In this document: in pieces, positions 1 to 11,979 of the stretch | Position numbering within the stretch: the stretch's first letter is position 1 | Layout: each line of letters opens with the position of its first letter | From: Selaginella tamariscina | Taxonomy: Eukaryota > Streptophyta > Lycopodiopsida > Selaginellales > Selaginellaceae | Assembly (NCBI GenBank): GCA_003024785.1 | Contig: PUQB01000117.1 | Location: forward strand, 237,635-301,634 | Length of the DNA stretch: 64,000 bases | Reading direction: 5' to 3' | Notes under the pieces: model-generated | Database searches by the model: none | The model's input: the letters and a program-made list of their open reading frames with translations, nothing else | Told to the model about the DNA's origin: nothing | Translations under genes and position numbers: made by a program

Positions 1-79
1 ATATGTATGTCTGTTTATACACGTGTGTATGTATATGTGTGTATTAATATATGCAATGTGTATGAATTTAATTTGTTAA

Positions 80-275
80 CACTCTTCTCTTCTCTCATAC
101 ATACACACCATGTATGATCCATGTAAATATATACTGTCTCTCTTCTCTCAAACATACACACCATGCATGATCCATGTAAATATGTTAATGTCTCTCTTCT
201 CTCAAACATACACACCATGCATGATCCATATATGTATTGTCACTCTTTCTCATACATACACACCATACATGATCC
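80..275. repeat. Minisatellite of about 55 bp, copy A
   Basis: About three to four tandem units share CTCTCTTCTCTCAAACATAC followed by ACACCATGCATGATCCATG. Related units, in reverse complement, lie at 40240-40760 (copy C) and around 24940-24990 (copy B). Open frames here are low-complexity artefacts. Confidence 0.7.
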
Positions 276-560
276 TGTACTCTGTCTCTCTAATATTAAT
301 ATGTACTAATATGTATGTATGTCTATGTATTAATACTATGTGTGTGTATATGTATTGCTGCACGTGAAACATTAACACTCTCATGGACACACACGTGTTA
401 AACCCCTACATGATATTTATGATAATATAATGAAAGAATATTCGTTTAGGGCAAATCTATAGTTTATTCTTTTTAGGGTTTAAGTATATTCTTAGAAGGA
501 ATATTCGATTAAGGTTAATATATATTCTATTCCTTTTAGGGTTTAAGTATATTTCTAAGG
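276..560. other. AT-rich element spacer with TTTAGGG-like motifs
   Basis: No gene is seen. The stretch contains repeated blocks of the form TTTTTAGGGTTTAAGTATATT. They match reverse-complement blocks at 39930-40060 and 24680-24770, so they belong to the transposon and are not a telomere. Confidence 0.55.
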
Positions 561-596
561 TTTGTAAGGCGGTGGCGGCGGCGGCAGTGAAATCTC

Positions 597-836
597 CTTC
601 TCTCTCTCACACATGTGAGATCTCTTTCTCTCTCTCACACGCACACTCTCTGAGTTTATTTATTTATTTTATTCACATATATTATTTATATGTGTGTGTA
701 TCTTAAAATAATATAATTTCTCTTCTCTTTAGATCTCTATCTCTCGCACACACACGCACACTCATATACATATACACACACAGATATATATTATATATAT
801 ATATATATTATTATAATATATATATATATATATATA

Positions 837-879
<43 letters not shown>

Positions 880-1611
880 TGTATCTGTATAATTTATTAA
901 TTTATTAATTTTATCTCTTGCACCTGTTTATCTGTATGATTTTATTTGTTTCGCTCACACACGGATACTCACAATATACATACACACACACACACACACA
1001 CATACACACATATATTATATATATATACCTATATACATATATTATGTGTACCAGTATCTGTATAATTCTATTTATTTATCTATTTCTCGCACACACATGC
1101 ACACTCCTATACATACATATATATATATATATACACACACACACCATATATATATATATGTGTGTGTGTGTGTATCTGTATAATTTTATTGATTTGTTAA
1201 TTGTATCTCTCGCACACACACGCACACTCCTGTAATATATATGTGTATGTGTGTGTTTATTTATCTATATGATTTTATTTGTTTCACACACGCATACACA
1301 TGATATACATACACACACACACCACACACACACACCACACACACACACACACACACATATATATTATTATATATATATATATATACCTATGTACATATAT
1401 ACATACATATATTATGTGTATAGTATCTATAATTTTTATTTATTTATCTATCTCTTGCACACACACGCACACTCCTGTATATACATATACATATACATAT
1501 ATTATGTGTGTGTGTGTATCTGTATAATTTTATCTGATTTGTCTATCTCTGGCACACACACGCACTCTCCTACACACACATATACATATACATACATAAT
1601 ATATAATATAT

Positions 1612-1656
<45 letters not shown>
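597..1656. repeat. TG/TA microsatellite-rich tandem block, copy A
   Basis: Seven or eight imperfect units of about 110-170 bp each contain a TCTCTCGCACACACACGCACACTC block, a (TA)n/(TG)n run and a GTATCTGTATAATTTTATT block. Pure (TG)n and (TA)n runs occur at 790-876 and 1616-1656. The alternating purine-pyrimidine sequence could form Z-DNA or cruciforms. Equivalent blocks lie at 23930-24480 and 39000-39800, always between the palindrome array and the element centre. Confidence 0.8.
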
Positions 1657-1658
<2 letters not shown>

Positions 1659-2690
1659 CGGCGGGATTAATCCCGCCGCACTTCAAGCAAGCTGTTCGGT
1701 TAGCCTCATGCGCGGCGAGATTAATCCGCCGCCATTTCAGGCAGGTTATTCGGTTAGCCTCATGAGCGGTGGGATTAATCCTGCCGCCTACGCATGCCTT
1801 GCGCGGAATCCGACAGGATTATCCCGTCGCCATTGGCATGTCTGAAGGGCCTAGGCGGCGGGATTAATCCCGCCAGATTCCGCACAGGGCCATTGGCGTC
1901 CGACGGGATTAATCCGGCCGCCTAAGGCCCGAGTGAAGGACCTGAGCGGCGGGATTAATCCCGCCGCGTACACATGCCCTGTGCAGAATTTGAGCAGGAT
2001 TTATCCCGCTGCCAAAGGCTTGCATGAAGGGCCTAGGCGGCGGGATTAATCCTGCCAAATTTCGCACAAGGCATTGGCGTTCGGCGGGATTATTCCTGCT
2101 GCCTAGGGCCTGGGTGAAGGGCATGGGCAGCAGGATTAATCCCGCCACGTACGCATGCCCTACGCGGAATTGGGCGAAATTTATCCCGCTGCCAAAGGCC
2201 TGCCTGAAGGGCCTAGGCGGCGGGATTAATCCCGCCCGATTCTGGCGTCCAGCAGGATTAATCCCGACGCCGGGCCCAAGTGAAGGGCCTGGGCGGTGGG
2301 ATTAATCCCGCCGAGCCTTCAATGCCTGTTAGAGGGATGAATCCCGCCACCCTTCTCTTTTTTCTCCATTGGTGAGTTGGGCCAATCCCAAACGTTATGT
2401 CTGAAACGTAGAAGGTTTACAACATACCAATGGAGGGACTGGGAAGGGTGGCGAGATTCATTTCACCATCCCTTACATGGTGGGCAAGATTAATCCCGCC
2501 GCCTTTCTGAAGTCATTGAAGGGGTGTGCCAAATAAATCCTGTCAAGTTCTCTCTAAGACCGAGAAGAGTGGCAGGATTAATCCCGCACTCCCGTTCAGG
2601 GCCTTCAGAAAGGTGGCGAGATTAATCCCGCCCCACTCTTTCAGGAGGCATTGAAGGGGTGGCAAGATTAATCCCGCCACACCTTCCATG
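1657..2690. repeat. Palindrome array 1, copy A
   Basis: About 20 copies or derivatives of the 18-bp perfect palindrome GGCGGGATTAATCCCGCC. In the first 650 bp they recur every 41-54 bp, mostly about 45 (for example near 1664, 1717, 1771, 1812, 1857, 1900, 1947, 1992, 2037, 2082, 2128, 2172 and 2217). The GC-rich spacers have two recurring types, one with GAAGGGCCT and one resembling CGCAGGGCATTGGCGTCC. The array is a sharp GC island in AT-rich DNA and lies just upstream of the outward-facing left-arm genes. Confidence 0.93.
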
Positions 2691-2789
2691 TGAATATATA
2701 TATGTGTATTAGTATATATAAGTTGCATCTATTTATTTACTTTTATCATTTTATATAATATTCGAGAAGTTAGGAATCTATGTAAAACT

Positions 2790-2869
2790 GTCTAGAGCTC
2801 ACATTTGTGGTGGTTCTAAAACGAAATGTTTTTTTTTTTTTTGCACTAGCACAAATGTGAGCTTTGGAC
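2790..2869 (+). promoter_or_regulatory. Conserved hairpin upstream of the ParB-like gene, copy A
   Basis: The inverted repeat has arms GAGCTCACATTTGTG and CACAAATGTGAGC separated by about 40 bp, including a poly-T run in copy A. It recurs at the same place in copies B (23068-23146) and C (37740-37819), about 110-190 bp before the gene. Conservation in three diverged copies suggests a promoter or transposition element; the function is inferred. Confidence 0.6.
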
Positions 2870-2971
2870 AGTTAATTCCGTCCACTTCTCTCTGTGTATT
2901 AATTTTTGTATATTCGGGTTTATACAAGTGTGTGTGCGTTTTTATATAATTTGTATTCATAGTGTATTATT

Positions 2972-5900
2972 TTGCAAAAGGACGATTTAATTAAACAAGG
3001 AGATCGAGTCTTTAGTATAGAGTTGTCGTTAATTCTGGGTAGAATTAAAATAAAATTTGTTATACTTGGATATGTGTTTAAAAAACTAATCATTTTTGTA
3101 TTCAGATGTGGAATTAAGGTGACATTGAAGATGAGGCAAGAGAAGAGATGGGCAGAGAATTCTGGAATCAACTTGGCCATATTTCAACTAAACAGGAAGC
3201 GCATTGGAACAACCATGGTTGTTGTTAAACTAACCTCTGTTACATCGCATGGACAAGCAAAACAATGGAAAGTGGGTGTGCTAGTCAAACATCCGAAAGT
3301 ATGCTACGAACCCAGATTGAACAATGCTCGACACATATGCCTTTTTCCATCCAATGTCACGTTCTTGGATCCAAAGGTTGCCATTTACAACATTAATTTC
3401 GGATGGTCTTTGTCGACTTGTGGATAATGACGTTCATGTGTTCATTAATGATGTTGACCGTGGAGTTTCTTCTTCAACTCAAAAAGCCCCTCTATGGAGG
3501 GAATCCAACTGGATGTTTACTTCGAAGATCTTCAAACTCATCGAGTAGGTGTATTCTCAGCAGAGATTGCTTCACAATACAGAAAATTCACAAGTGGAGC
3601 AATCGTCCCTTTTCACATTGAAGAAGAACAACAGCGACATCATTAGGGAATTGAGAGGGTGGCTTGGTCTCAGGTTCTTTTATAGATCACGTTCAATTTG
3701 CTTAGAAATTTTGGGAGCTGGAAGAGTGTGCCGAGAACATTAGAACAGCATCAATCGGGGATCACACATGTTGATTCGGATCGTAGAAGAAAATCCTCGG
3801 TCGTTTTGTCAGCTGCACCTGTGGCATCCCATGCTGCAATAAGCCACAAGGAAATGATGTTGGATAATAGGATTTACGAGTGTAGGGTTAAGTATTGCAG
3901 CGTCAACCCAAACTTCAATTACAGGCCACTCAATCAGGAATGTGTAGCTGAGCTCATGGAGAAGATGAAGGACGACAATTCTTACACGTTCCACATAATG
4001 TTGTTTTGTGCCCATACTACGAGAGAAACAAAGGCGCTGACAAAGTGTGGATCACAACACAAAACAAATGAGGAAGATTCATACGGAGAAAAAAAATCAG
4101 TCAAGTACTACATCATTAGTGGCCAACACACAATAACGGCAGCCCAACGACTTCTCGACGGACACAACAAAGGAACGATGGCAACAAAACTTTTCGAGCA
4201 TACTCGTGAGAAGCTGACGAAAAGATCAGCGTTTTTAGCGAAGGCGAATCTCACAATCGAGCAGTACATAAGTTATCGGCGGAATGGGACGCTGCAGACA
4301 CCAACCACTACAACAGCAAAATATGGGAGAAGTTCAAACACACGCGAGCCGTGTGGGAATCTCTTCAGCGACCACAAAGAGCTACTGCAGGGAATACACA
4401 ATCTGTGGACTACCAGGTAAGCAAATTGTTTGGGCGGGATTTATTTTGCCGGTATATTAATCTGTCTTTTATTTTTAGAGAGTTGAAGAAATTGTAGTAC
4501 TTGATTTTGCCCAGGTGGGCGGGAAGGAAACATCCTTTTTGATGATGTTGATTTCTTGTGCCGAGGATAGGATCTTTGCGAAATGGTTGGGGATTATGGA
4601 ATCCTTTGCAAAAGGAACACTAAGAGAAGAACCAAACAAGTGAAGTGGAGCCCTCAAAGAAGTCTGCAAAGAAACCCAGTAAGACGCCGAAGGCTAAGTC
4701 TGTTCAATCTATAAAGGATGTAGACAACGATTTCAAGCTCACATGGTTGAAGCCTTTAAATGGAATAACGATGGAGGAGATGGAAGTCTTGGCTGATTTG
4801 GTGATTGATGGGAAATTACAGATTAACAACGGTAGCCCCACCTCTCTTTTTCATCTCAAGGCAATGGAGTTGAAACGGTCAGGCACTTCAAGGAGTGGTT
4901 GGGAATACACTGCCACAAACTGGGTTGGACTTCGGCTTCAAATACGAAGAGGTCAGAAAATATTTGCATGTGACAAACGATGATATGCTTATCGAATGGG
5001 TGAATCAATCGGAAGATCTGGGCAAGAATCTATTGCATGCCAACGCCAAGAAGGAGAACATTGCGATGACGCCTTTTTTATGGCAGTCCTTCAGCAGCGA
5101 GAACCGAGCTGAACCTTATAAAGGAGGATGCTACGAATCACAACAAGCCCTACAGATGTTTGTTGTTGGATTCGGAGGACTTTATGGGGTACCATCACTG
5201 CTTATAGAAACCGTTTCAATTGTTCGTGATGGATCGGCGGGTGTGTAAAAATCCTTCGACAGACAAGACATTAGAGGATTTGATGGAGAAACTTAGCCGT
5301 GCAAGCATGTACAAAGAAGGTATTTATTATTGAATTCATACTTGCACTCTTGACTGATACTACGTTTCAGGTATTTATTTCTTGATTCTTGCTCATGTCA
5401 TCGATACCTTTGCCTTTGCCTTTGCCAAGAGGAATAAACATCGTTGGACAGGATTTTATATGAATTGATGCTGATCCGAAGTGCATTGATTCGGTTGTTC
5501 ACTTGGTTGTTAGGAATGCGCCAAACAGTTTCAAACTTCCAAATGACTGGACAGCATCTGTTTGCACTCCAACGGCCCTGAACCTCCATCCGATAACCGA
5601 TAGCTGAGAGTGACGTATTTGGCAATGTACGTTATCCAAACATTACAAGTCAAGCGGCACGGAGCATCGTCAACTTGATCAGGGGTGATGCATGGGTTTT
5701 TGATTACTGCACTAGGGGGTCCGTCTTGAAGGAGTGTTACCTTCGGGATACATGTGTGTTTGCCGTTGAAACGGATAAGACCATGGTTGAGGACCTGAAC
5801 AAGTTGATAGATAGGTTCTCAACTGACTACCCCAACAAACCCATACATGAGTATTTGGAAAGTTCCCTCCCAATAAGTGCGATAGTTCTAAGACGAATCT

Positions 5901-6106
5901 GGTTCAATGTCGGAGTCTGAGGACGAACTTCAATCAGATATTAGACCGGAAGTTATTTCAAGGAGTACAGAACATTCACACACTCCATTACCCATGGAAC
6001 ATTAACAGAAGATACGGAAGATCATGAACCATCTCACAAGCGGCTTAGACCTTCTTCGCCTTGCTCAGAAGGTAATAGCGAAGAAGAATTGTTAATGAGT
6101 TCTTAG
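2972..6106 (+). pseudogene. ParB-like / DNA-methyltransferase-like element protein, copy A (broken)
   Basis: This is the multi-exon left-arm gene. A short first exon (QKDDLIKQGD) is followed by an intron ending near 3105, then an unassigned N-terminal region. A ParB-like region follows at 3698-4420, with PLNQECVAELMEKMKDD and YYIISGQHTITAA, the latter resembling ParB box II. The intron is 4417-4478. Next comes a lysine-rich linker (KKSAKKPSKTPKAK), and then a C-terminal part with HRWTGFYMN and VFDYCTRGSVLKECYLRDT followed by FAVETDK. That last stretch resembles motifs I and II of beta-class N4/N6 methyltransferases; the gene ends in an acidic tail. No D-P-P-[YFW] catalytic motif is visible; FVMDRR occupies the plausible position. 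Several frameshifts make this copy non-functional. Confidence 0.6.
4433..4450. promoter_or_regulatory. Solitary array-type palindrome inside an intron, copy A
   Basis: GGCGGGATTTATTTTGCC lies within the 62-bp intron of the ParB-like gene. The equivalent introns carry GGTGAGATAAATCCCGCC (21363-21380) and GGCGAGATAAATCCCCCC (36173-36190), read on the plus strand. It is the same motif as the arrays but stands alone. Confidence 0.6.
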
Positions 6107-6383
6107 AGTGATGAATAGTTATAAATGAGTGTAACATAAGGCATTTTTGTATATTTCATTTATATTTGTACAGAAAATAAATTCTCAAGGATTAATGAAG
6201 CTTTTAGTTTAAACATGGGTCACACATTAACAAGGTAAATAATATACCTTGATAATTATAAATCAGCTAACTATCATTTTGCAGATGTAATGAAACAGTT
6301 GAGAACATGGATTTTCAGCATTGCCATGAGGTAAGAGAGGGGTTTGCAAAAATTTCTTGTGCCACATGTCAGAATGACAGAGT

Positions 6384-7533
6384 TCATGCAGGAAAATGGA
6401 TAATAATATAACTCAAAACATCATTACCATAGAGGCCACTTAGTTTTTTCATCATCATTTTTATTGGCTTCAGTTTCGAAATCAATTTCTTCAGCGCCTG
6501 CAATATTGAATCTTGTAAGGATGATGTACAATTAAACGAAGGGATAGGCAACGAGATAGTGTCAACAGATAAATGTGAAAGGGAGTAAACAAGTGATTGC
6601 AATGTATTCAAGAGGCAACGCTATCCCATGTTTCTCATGGCCATATTGTGTTGTTGGATGTCAATGGTGTTCTGCTTCATCGACAAAGGCCCGAGGATAA
6701 GAAAAAGAATCAAACAAGGAGATTTCATTCCTTGTTATGGTAAATTTCGATATGATATTATTTTTCGTCCAGGGTTGGATCGTCTTTTTCAAAAGCTTAA
6801 GAGATGGGTGCGCTTGTGGGGATTTGGTCATGCATGCAAATTCACAACTTAACACCGCTGTTGAATTTGCTTAAAGAGCATTGTAGTGTTGCAAAAGAGG
6901 TGATTCGTAAAGATTGGATTTTTGACCAACGAATATGTTATAAACCTCTTGAATTTTACAATATAAAAAAGAAAGCAAGCCATACTTCTTCAAGAATGAA
7001 AGAATAATTGGGACTCATGGGAGATTAGTCGCTTAAGGATAATGAAGAACGCACAGATGTTAGGTAGACGACTCTCCTCAGAAGGCTATGCTCAACCAAA
7101 ACATTGCTTGTATTCATCCAATCACTTTCGACCCATATTCTAATACCAATATCATGAATGAGCTAGTGAACTACTTGGATACATGCCTCAGAAAGAAGAA
7201 TCTCGAAAACTTTTGTGAGCAGTATCCACCATATCAACATTTCTTAAAGCTTTTCTTTCTCATGATTTTGAATTTTATAAAATGAAGGATAGCAATCGGG
7301 CGCTTTATAATATTATTCTTAAGGAACGTCAGTTTTTAGATGAGCCTTTATGCAGACCTTCTCTTATCACATCTTATGTATTAACAAGGATGGCAACTCC
7401 CAATTGCATTCGTGAGAGTGTTAGGTGGTGGCAACAACATCAAGATATTGACCAAAATGATTGATTAATCTGAGAGTGATGATTTAGAAAAATGAGAAGA
7501 TTTCTCTGTATGATAGGAAGAAAGTATTTATGA
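6384..7533 (+). pseudogene. NIF/FCP1-like HAD phosphatase, element cargo, copy A (broken)
   Basis: This is the second left-arm gene, about 280 bp after the ParB-like gene and in the same orientation. In frames broken by indels it shows LLDVNGVLL-type motif I (near 6650-6680), FRPGLDRLFQKLK, a GIWSCMQIHN-type motif II region (6800-6850), a KDWIFDQRICYKPL stretch and VDDSPQKAMLNQN motif III/IV (7066-7100). The gene then runs on to a WWQQHQDID tail. This order is that of plant NIF/FCP1-homology phosphatases. The D-x-N-G form of motif I, in place of DxDxT, is my recollection of one plant subgroup. The protein would be predicted to be nuclear or cytosolic. Several frameshifts are present. Confidence 0.68.
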
Positions 7534-7794
7534 AAAAATTAACATGTTGATAAGAAAATGATTTCATTTATAATATGTTTGATAGTATTTCTTAATTATT
7601 GTAAACTATTTTTAAAATAATATGAATATTCTAAGATATTTTAGAATATTCCTTACTAAGTAAGGTTATTGAAGGAATTAATTTAATTAATTAATTAATA
7701 TTTAAGGCTTAATTACATATTAATTAAAATTAATTAATAATTAAAACTTAAGTATTAATTAGTAATTTATTTTATATTCCCATTTTCACATATC
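7534..7794. other. AT-rich subterminal region, copy A
   Basis: There is no gene. The sequence is TTAAT-rich with short inverted repeats and contains a repeated AAGATATTTTAGAATATTC motif. It matches the subterminal parts of copies B (18087-18330) and C (32484-32745). Confidence 0.6.
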
Positions 7795-7820
7795 ATGTCC
7801 ACTTTAGTTACAACGTGCAT
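7795..7820. repeat. Terminal inverted repeat, copy A
   Basis: The 26-bp terminus ends TTAGTTACAACGTGCAT. Its reverse complement matches the left ends of copies B and C. It marks the outer edge of the phosphatase arm. Confidence 0.85.
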
Positions 7821-7839
7821 TATAAATATTTGCTATCAA

Positions 7840-8010
7840 GAATTCTTTTACAAAGTGAGACTCCATAAAGCCTCACAGAGTGAGATTCTTAACCCTATGA
7901 AATCAGACTCTTACCTTACAAAATAAGACTCTACAAATGAGATTTTGGCTTTATGAAGTGAAATTCCAACACCACAATAGCCTCACGAAGTGAGACTCCA
8001 ACATTAATTA
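7840..8010. repeat. Short tandem repeat, CTCAC(A/G)(A/G)AGTGAGACTC
   Basis: Several degenerate units contain the small palindrome-like block AAGTGAGACTCC, in the direct flank of copy A and outside the element. No coding sequence is seen. Confidence 0.5.
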
Positions 8011-8030
8011 TGGTGGCTCTAGATAGGGAA

Positions 8031-11000
8031 CATCTTTAAAATTATATATTTAAAGTTATATCCAATTCATATCTTATATAAGCTAACATAGAACATTATA
8101 AGCTTGGGTTATAAATTATATCAATCATGTTAATTCATATAAGTTACCAAATTGAATATGACTTGTATATAACAATAAATAATTAGTGTGAGAGACATCA
8201 TTTCATATACATAAACATAACAAAAGAAGTAGTTATAACCAACCAAATCCCAATCCTCTTGTTATCTTGCAGTCTAAGTTATTATTTAAGAAAATTAAAG
8301 TATTTTCTCAAAATATGAATATAAACAATTCATCAGCAAATTTAATATTTTTTTTAATGAAAAAGGTACATAATGTAATTTCTTTGGATTATATAATAAA
8401 GTTAATTAAATATTAATATATTTAATTCTCTTAAATAAAATAGGTTATTATTTTAAAGTAAAATTATTTTTAAAATTTTTTTAATATATAAATAATCTGC
8501 TAAAATGTATATAAATAAATATATAATTAATTTTATATCTATTTATGTATGTATATATACGCAAATATAAATTAAATTTATTTATTCAATGATATATTTG
8601 ATTTTGAGGTGTGAAGATTTTTTTTCTAATGAATTAAATTACCTGTCTTACAAACACAAAACACACACACACATATATACACACTTGTCCTATTTGTGTA
8701 GCACAACATGGTAGTATTGGAAAGCATTTTTCTAGGAGCAGCTACTATTATCATATTGCGTTAATACTATATAGGTCATTAGGAATAGAGCAGCAGCAAC
8801 AAGGACAAAAAATGGTTAAAGAGAATTTTGTTATCTAACATCTTCTCAATACCAATATTACAGAAGATTTGGATAGTGGTGATGATGACCTTGAGGATAT
8901 AGCTCTAATACATGAAAGGTTGACATTGAGGTTCAAGAGGTTACATGTCCATCAAATTGTTTATGGGAAACTCAAAACAATGGAGTCTCATGTCTACAAG
9001 TTAATCTTCAAGTTGACAAAGGTTTTGACAATGGCATATCTCTGAAGAAGCTTAAACTCAATTCCTACGAATGTTGCACATACTCATCTCGATCTTCTAT
9101 TCTAATTGGAATGGAAAAATTAGCACCTTCAAGGTTCTCCACAAACAGTAGTTCTCTACACAAGATGTACAAAAGACTTGGTATGCCTAGGTTGTCAAGA
9201 TTCAAGTTGGCATGCAAGGAGACTAGTTAGCATACATATTTCAAAATTTAGATGAGCCATGTGTAGTGGGTAAGTTCATCAACTTTTCTTTATAGTGTTG
9301 AATATAATTGTTAATGTCATTAAGATTGTGGTTTTTGATTATTTAAACTTTTATTATAAGAATGACATAAACAAACTTCGCAAGTGCTATGAAGAATGTA
9401 TGTAAGTCAGGGTTCTATTGAGCATATGATCAACATGAATTGCATACCATTGACAAGTAGGTTGAGGGCATTGCTTTCTCTATGTTGTGACAGAAAAATT
9501 AACAAGGTTGAGCCATATATGACAACACTAATGAGATCAAGAGGTTTTGGATGGGGCTATTTAAAGAAAATATTAATCTTTGTATGATTTAGACCAACAA
9601 CACAAGCTGCCATTGGTATGCCCATGCAAAATATGGAAGTAGCTTGTGGTCAACACTTAACATGAAGAAACATGTCATTGACTGGAGACATGAGGAACTT
9701 GGTCATTCTTATTCACTAGGACGGCTTTAACTCAACCATAACCCAACAGAAGAAGAGTGGTGCAATTAATGTTTGAGTCTTAAATCTTAAGAGCCATGGT
9801 TCAAGACTTTAAATGGCCTTACAACAAATAACAAAGACATGGAGCAAACTTGGGCAAGTGTCACATAAGGTATGTTTACATTTGAATTGTCTTTTTATTC
9901 TTATTTCATAGTTTCATGTGCGAAGTTGTTTTTCTTAATGTACAAATTACACATTTACAAGATGTTGATGGCTTTTACCTTTAGAATGGTTAAAGCTAAG
10001 ACCTAAACAAAACGTTATTAAACCAAAGAATGCTCAAGCATTTGTATCAATAACCATTGGTGTGATAGTTGTGAATTCAAAAAAAAAAAAAGGTCAAAAA
10101 GCTATGGAGAAGTTCTAGAGATTTAGCATCACTAAGGTGGAGAAAACAGTTGACAAAGTTGTCATCTTAGTTGGACAACAAAAAGATCAATGACCCAACA
10201 TTCATGAGAAGAAGTGCTTGGTGGTATCTGCCTACACTCTAGCATCTTCAAAATTGATTCTAACATTGCTATTCATGATTCAATTCATGCCGGCATATAT
10301 GACGCCATACAAAATGTTAGACTCATCTTGCATGTTTATATATATGTGAAATTTAATATGGTGAAATTGTCAAAGTTTTCTCTATTTTTATTTTGTAGTA
10401 AAATATTATAAGTTTTGAGCTAATATCCCATGAAAAAACGGTAAACTTTGCAAGTACCATTGTGCTTCTATTACGTTAAGACTTGTTATAATTGATAAAA
10501 ATTTATGAATGCATATATTGACTCTTGCACAAGTTCAGCTGACTTGAGCTACATTTTGCATGTGGATATAAATAAGAATGAGGTATGTATCCTCCCATAC
10601 TATGACTTGTCACTAGCTTGAAGAGGATTCAAGATGGCTGATGAGTGGAGAACTCAAAGAAAAATGCTTCTATGGGTGGAGGCTGGGGATGTAGTCCAAC
10701 TGGTTGAATCAAATACATATGCTCTGATGATAGTCAAAGCAAATTCAAAACAACAAACCACTATTATTAGCTGGCTTGAACAAATGGGTGATACATGAAC
10801 TTGTAAACTTAATACAATTGATATATATTTATTCCTAGAGTAGTGTTGTTAGGCTTTAGTTTTTTAGTGGACATCTCTTACCAGTTATATAGTTTCAACT
10901 TAGGTGCAACACATATACTATCACATAAGTGTGTTTTTAAGAGAGTTGCTGATGGAGATGTTGATGAACTTAGAGGATTCGAATATATAGATGCTATCAT

Positions 11001-11430
11001 TTTACGTGAGGCTCGAAGTCACAAGTTTCTCCAAGTTCACTTTATAAAATTTTGCAGAGTTCATGGCCATTTTGCAGAAGGCTAATATGTTGCATTGGTT
11101 GGTGCGACATTGAATCTTTGGTCTCACATAGTGTTGTGTATTCCATGGGGCACATCAAGTATCACATGATTGATAGGCTGACTTGTTTAAGGAATTAGTC
11201 ATTTTATTAACCATTAAAAAAACCATATTTTGTTAAAAGCCATCACCAAACCCATTGACAACACACATTAAATAGACCTAAAGAAAAAAACTATATCAAA
11301 GACCATATTTAAAATCACTATTCTAGGTTTACCACAAAAAGACCATAACAAACACTATAACCATATGAAAACACCATATTAAATGGAAACACACATGTGA
11401 AGTCTTATATAGAGTGTTTATTAAATGTTA
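8031..11430. other. AT-rich intergenic DNA, no recognised gene
   Basis: The first 650 bp are simple AT-rich sequence. Between about 8840 and 11100 there are broken open stretches, for example KYGSSLWSTLNMKKHVIDW near 9640 and a short frame with RVADGDVDELRGFEYIDA at 10940-11000. They look like an old, heavily decayed coding or transposon sequence. I do not recognise a family, and none is long enough to call as a gene. Confidence 0.4.
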
Positions 11431-11450
11431 TAACATTATTTATATCTTGT

Positions 11451-11970
11451 ATTAGTACCACTTGAGCTCAAGTGGTACCATTAGTTTGATATGCAATCAT
11501 TATTATATGATCTATTGTACTCTATTAGGTACCACTTGAGCTCAAGTGATACTAATAAGATTAATTTTTAATCTTTATTACATTGTTTAATGTACTCTAT
11601 TTGGTACCACTTGATCTTGAATGGTACCAAGTAATATGATTTTTAATCGTTATTACATTATTTAATTTACTTGATTTAATACCACTTGAGCTCAAGTGGT
11701 ACTAGTTAATCCAATTTTAATTATTATTACAATATCTAATGCACTTTATTAGGTACCACTCGAGCTTGAGTGGTACCAAATTCTTTAATTTTAATTGATA
11801 ATACATTATCTAATGTACTTTATTGAGTACCACTTGAGCTCGAGTGATACTTAGTCTATTTTTTAATAATTTTACATTATTTAATATACTTTATACTAAT
11901 TAGTTAATTTTGAATTGTTATTACAATATCTTATGCACAATTAGTACCCTTGAGTTTGAGCGGTACCATT
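11451..11970. repeat. Second palindrome array (GGTACCACTTGAG plus its inverse)
   Basis: Seven units of a 26-bp palindrome, made of the half-site GGTACCACTTGAG joined to its own reverse complement, start near 11457, 11530, 11612, 11680, 11753, 11827 and 11944. Spacing is about 70-80 bp for most units, with one gap of about 115. The spacers are AT-rich and share a TTAATTATTATTACATTATCTAATG-like theme in pieces. A single related unit is at 48548-48575. This array is not part of the large transposon. Confidence 0.88.
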
Positions 11971-11979
11971 TGAAGTATG

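Larger units (their letters stand above)
1..7820 (+). mobile_element. Copy A of the large palindrome-array transposon (partial)
   Basis: This is the left-arm half of the element, inverted relative to copies B and C and cut by the window edge. In order it holds minisatellites and TG/TA microsatellites, a palindrome array, a conserved hairpin, the ParB/methyltransferase-like gene and the NIF-phosphatase gene. It ends in a terminal repeat whose last bases are TTACAACGTGCAT. The same order, in reverse complement, is seen at 32458-40900 and 18063-25100. The transposase half and the other terminus lie outside the window, so its target duplication cannot be tested. The four bases just outside the end are TATA. 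Confidence 0.88.

Noticed and set aside
918-1658. Several His/Thr/Tyr-rich open frames over the TG/TA tracts (also near 24000-24440 and 39060-39810)
   Set aside because: Translations of CA/TA microsatellites, low complexity, no start context or homology.
1657-2690. Regular short repeats with unique-looking spacers, superficially like a CRISPR array
   Set aside because: The repeated unit is a perfect palindrome, spacers are themselves related to each other, there are no cas genes, and the setting is a plant transposon.
8840-11100. Broken open stretches that might be a transposase or retroelement
   Set aside because: No catalytic motif, terminal repeat or duplication could be recognised, so no family is named.
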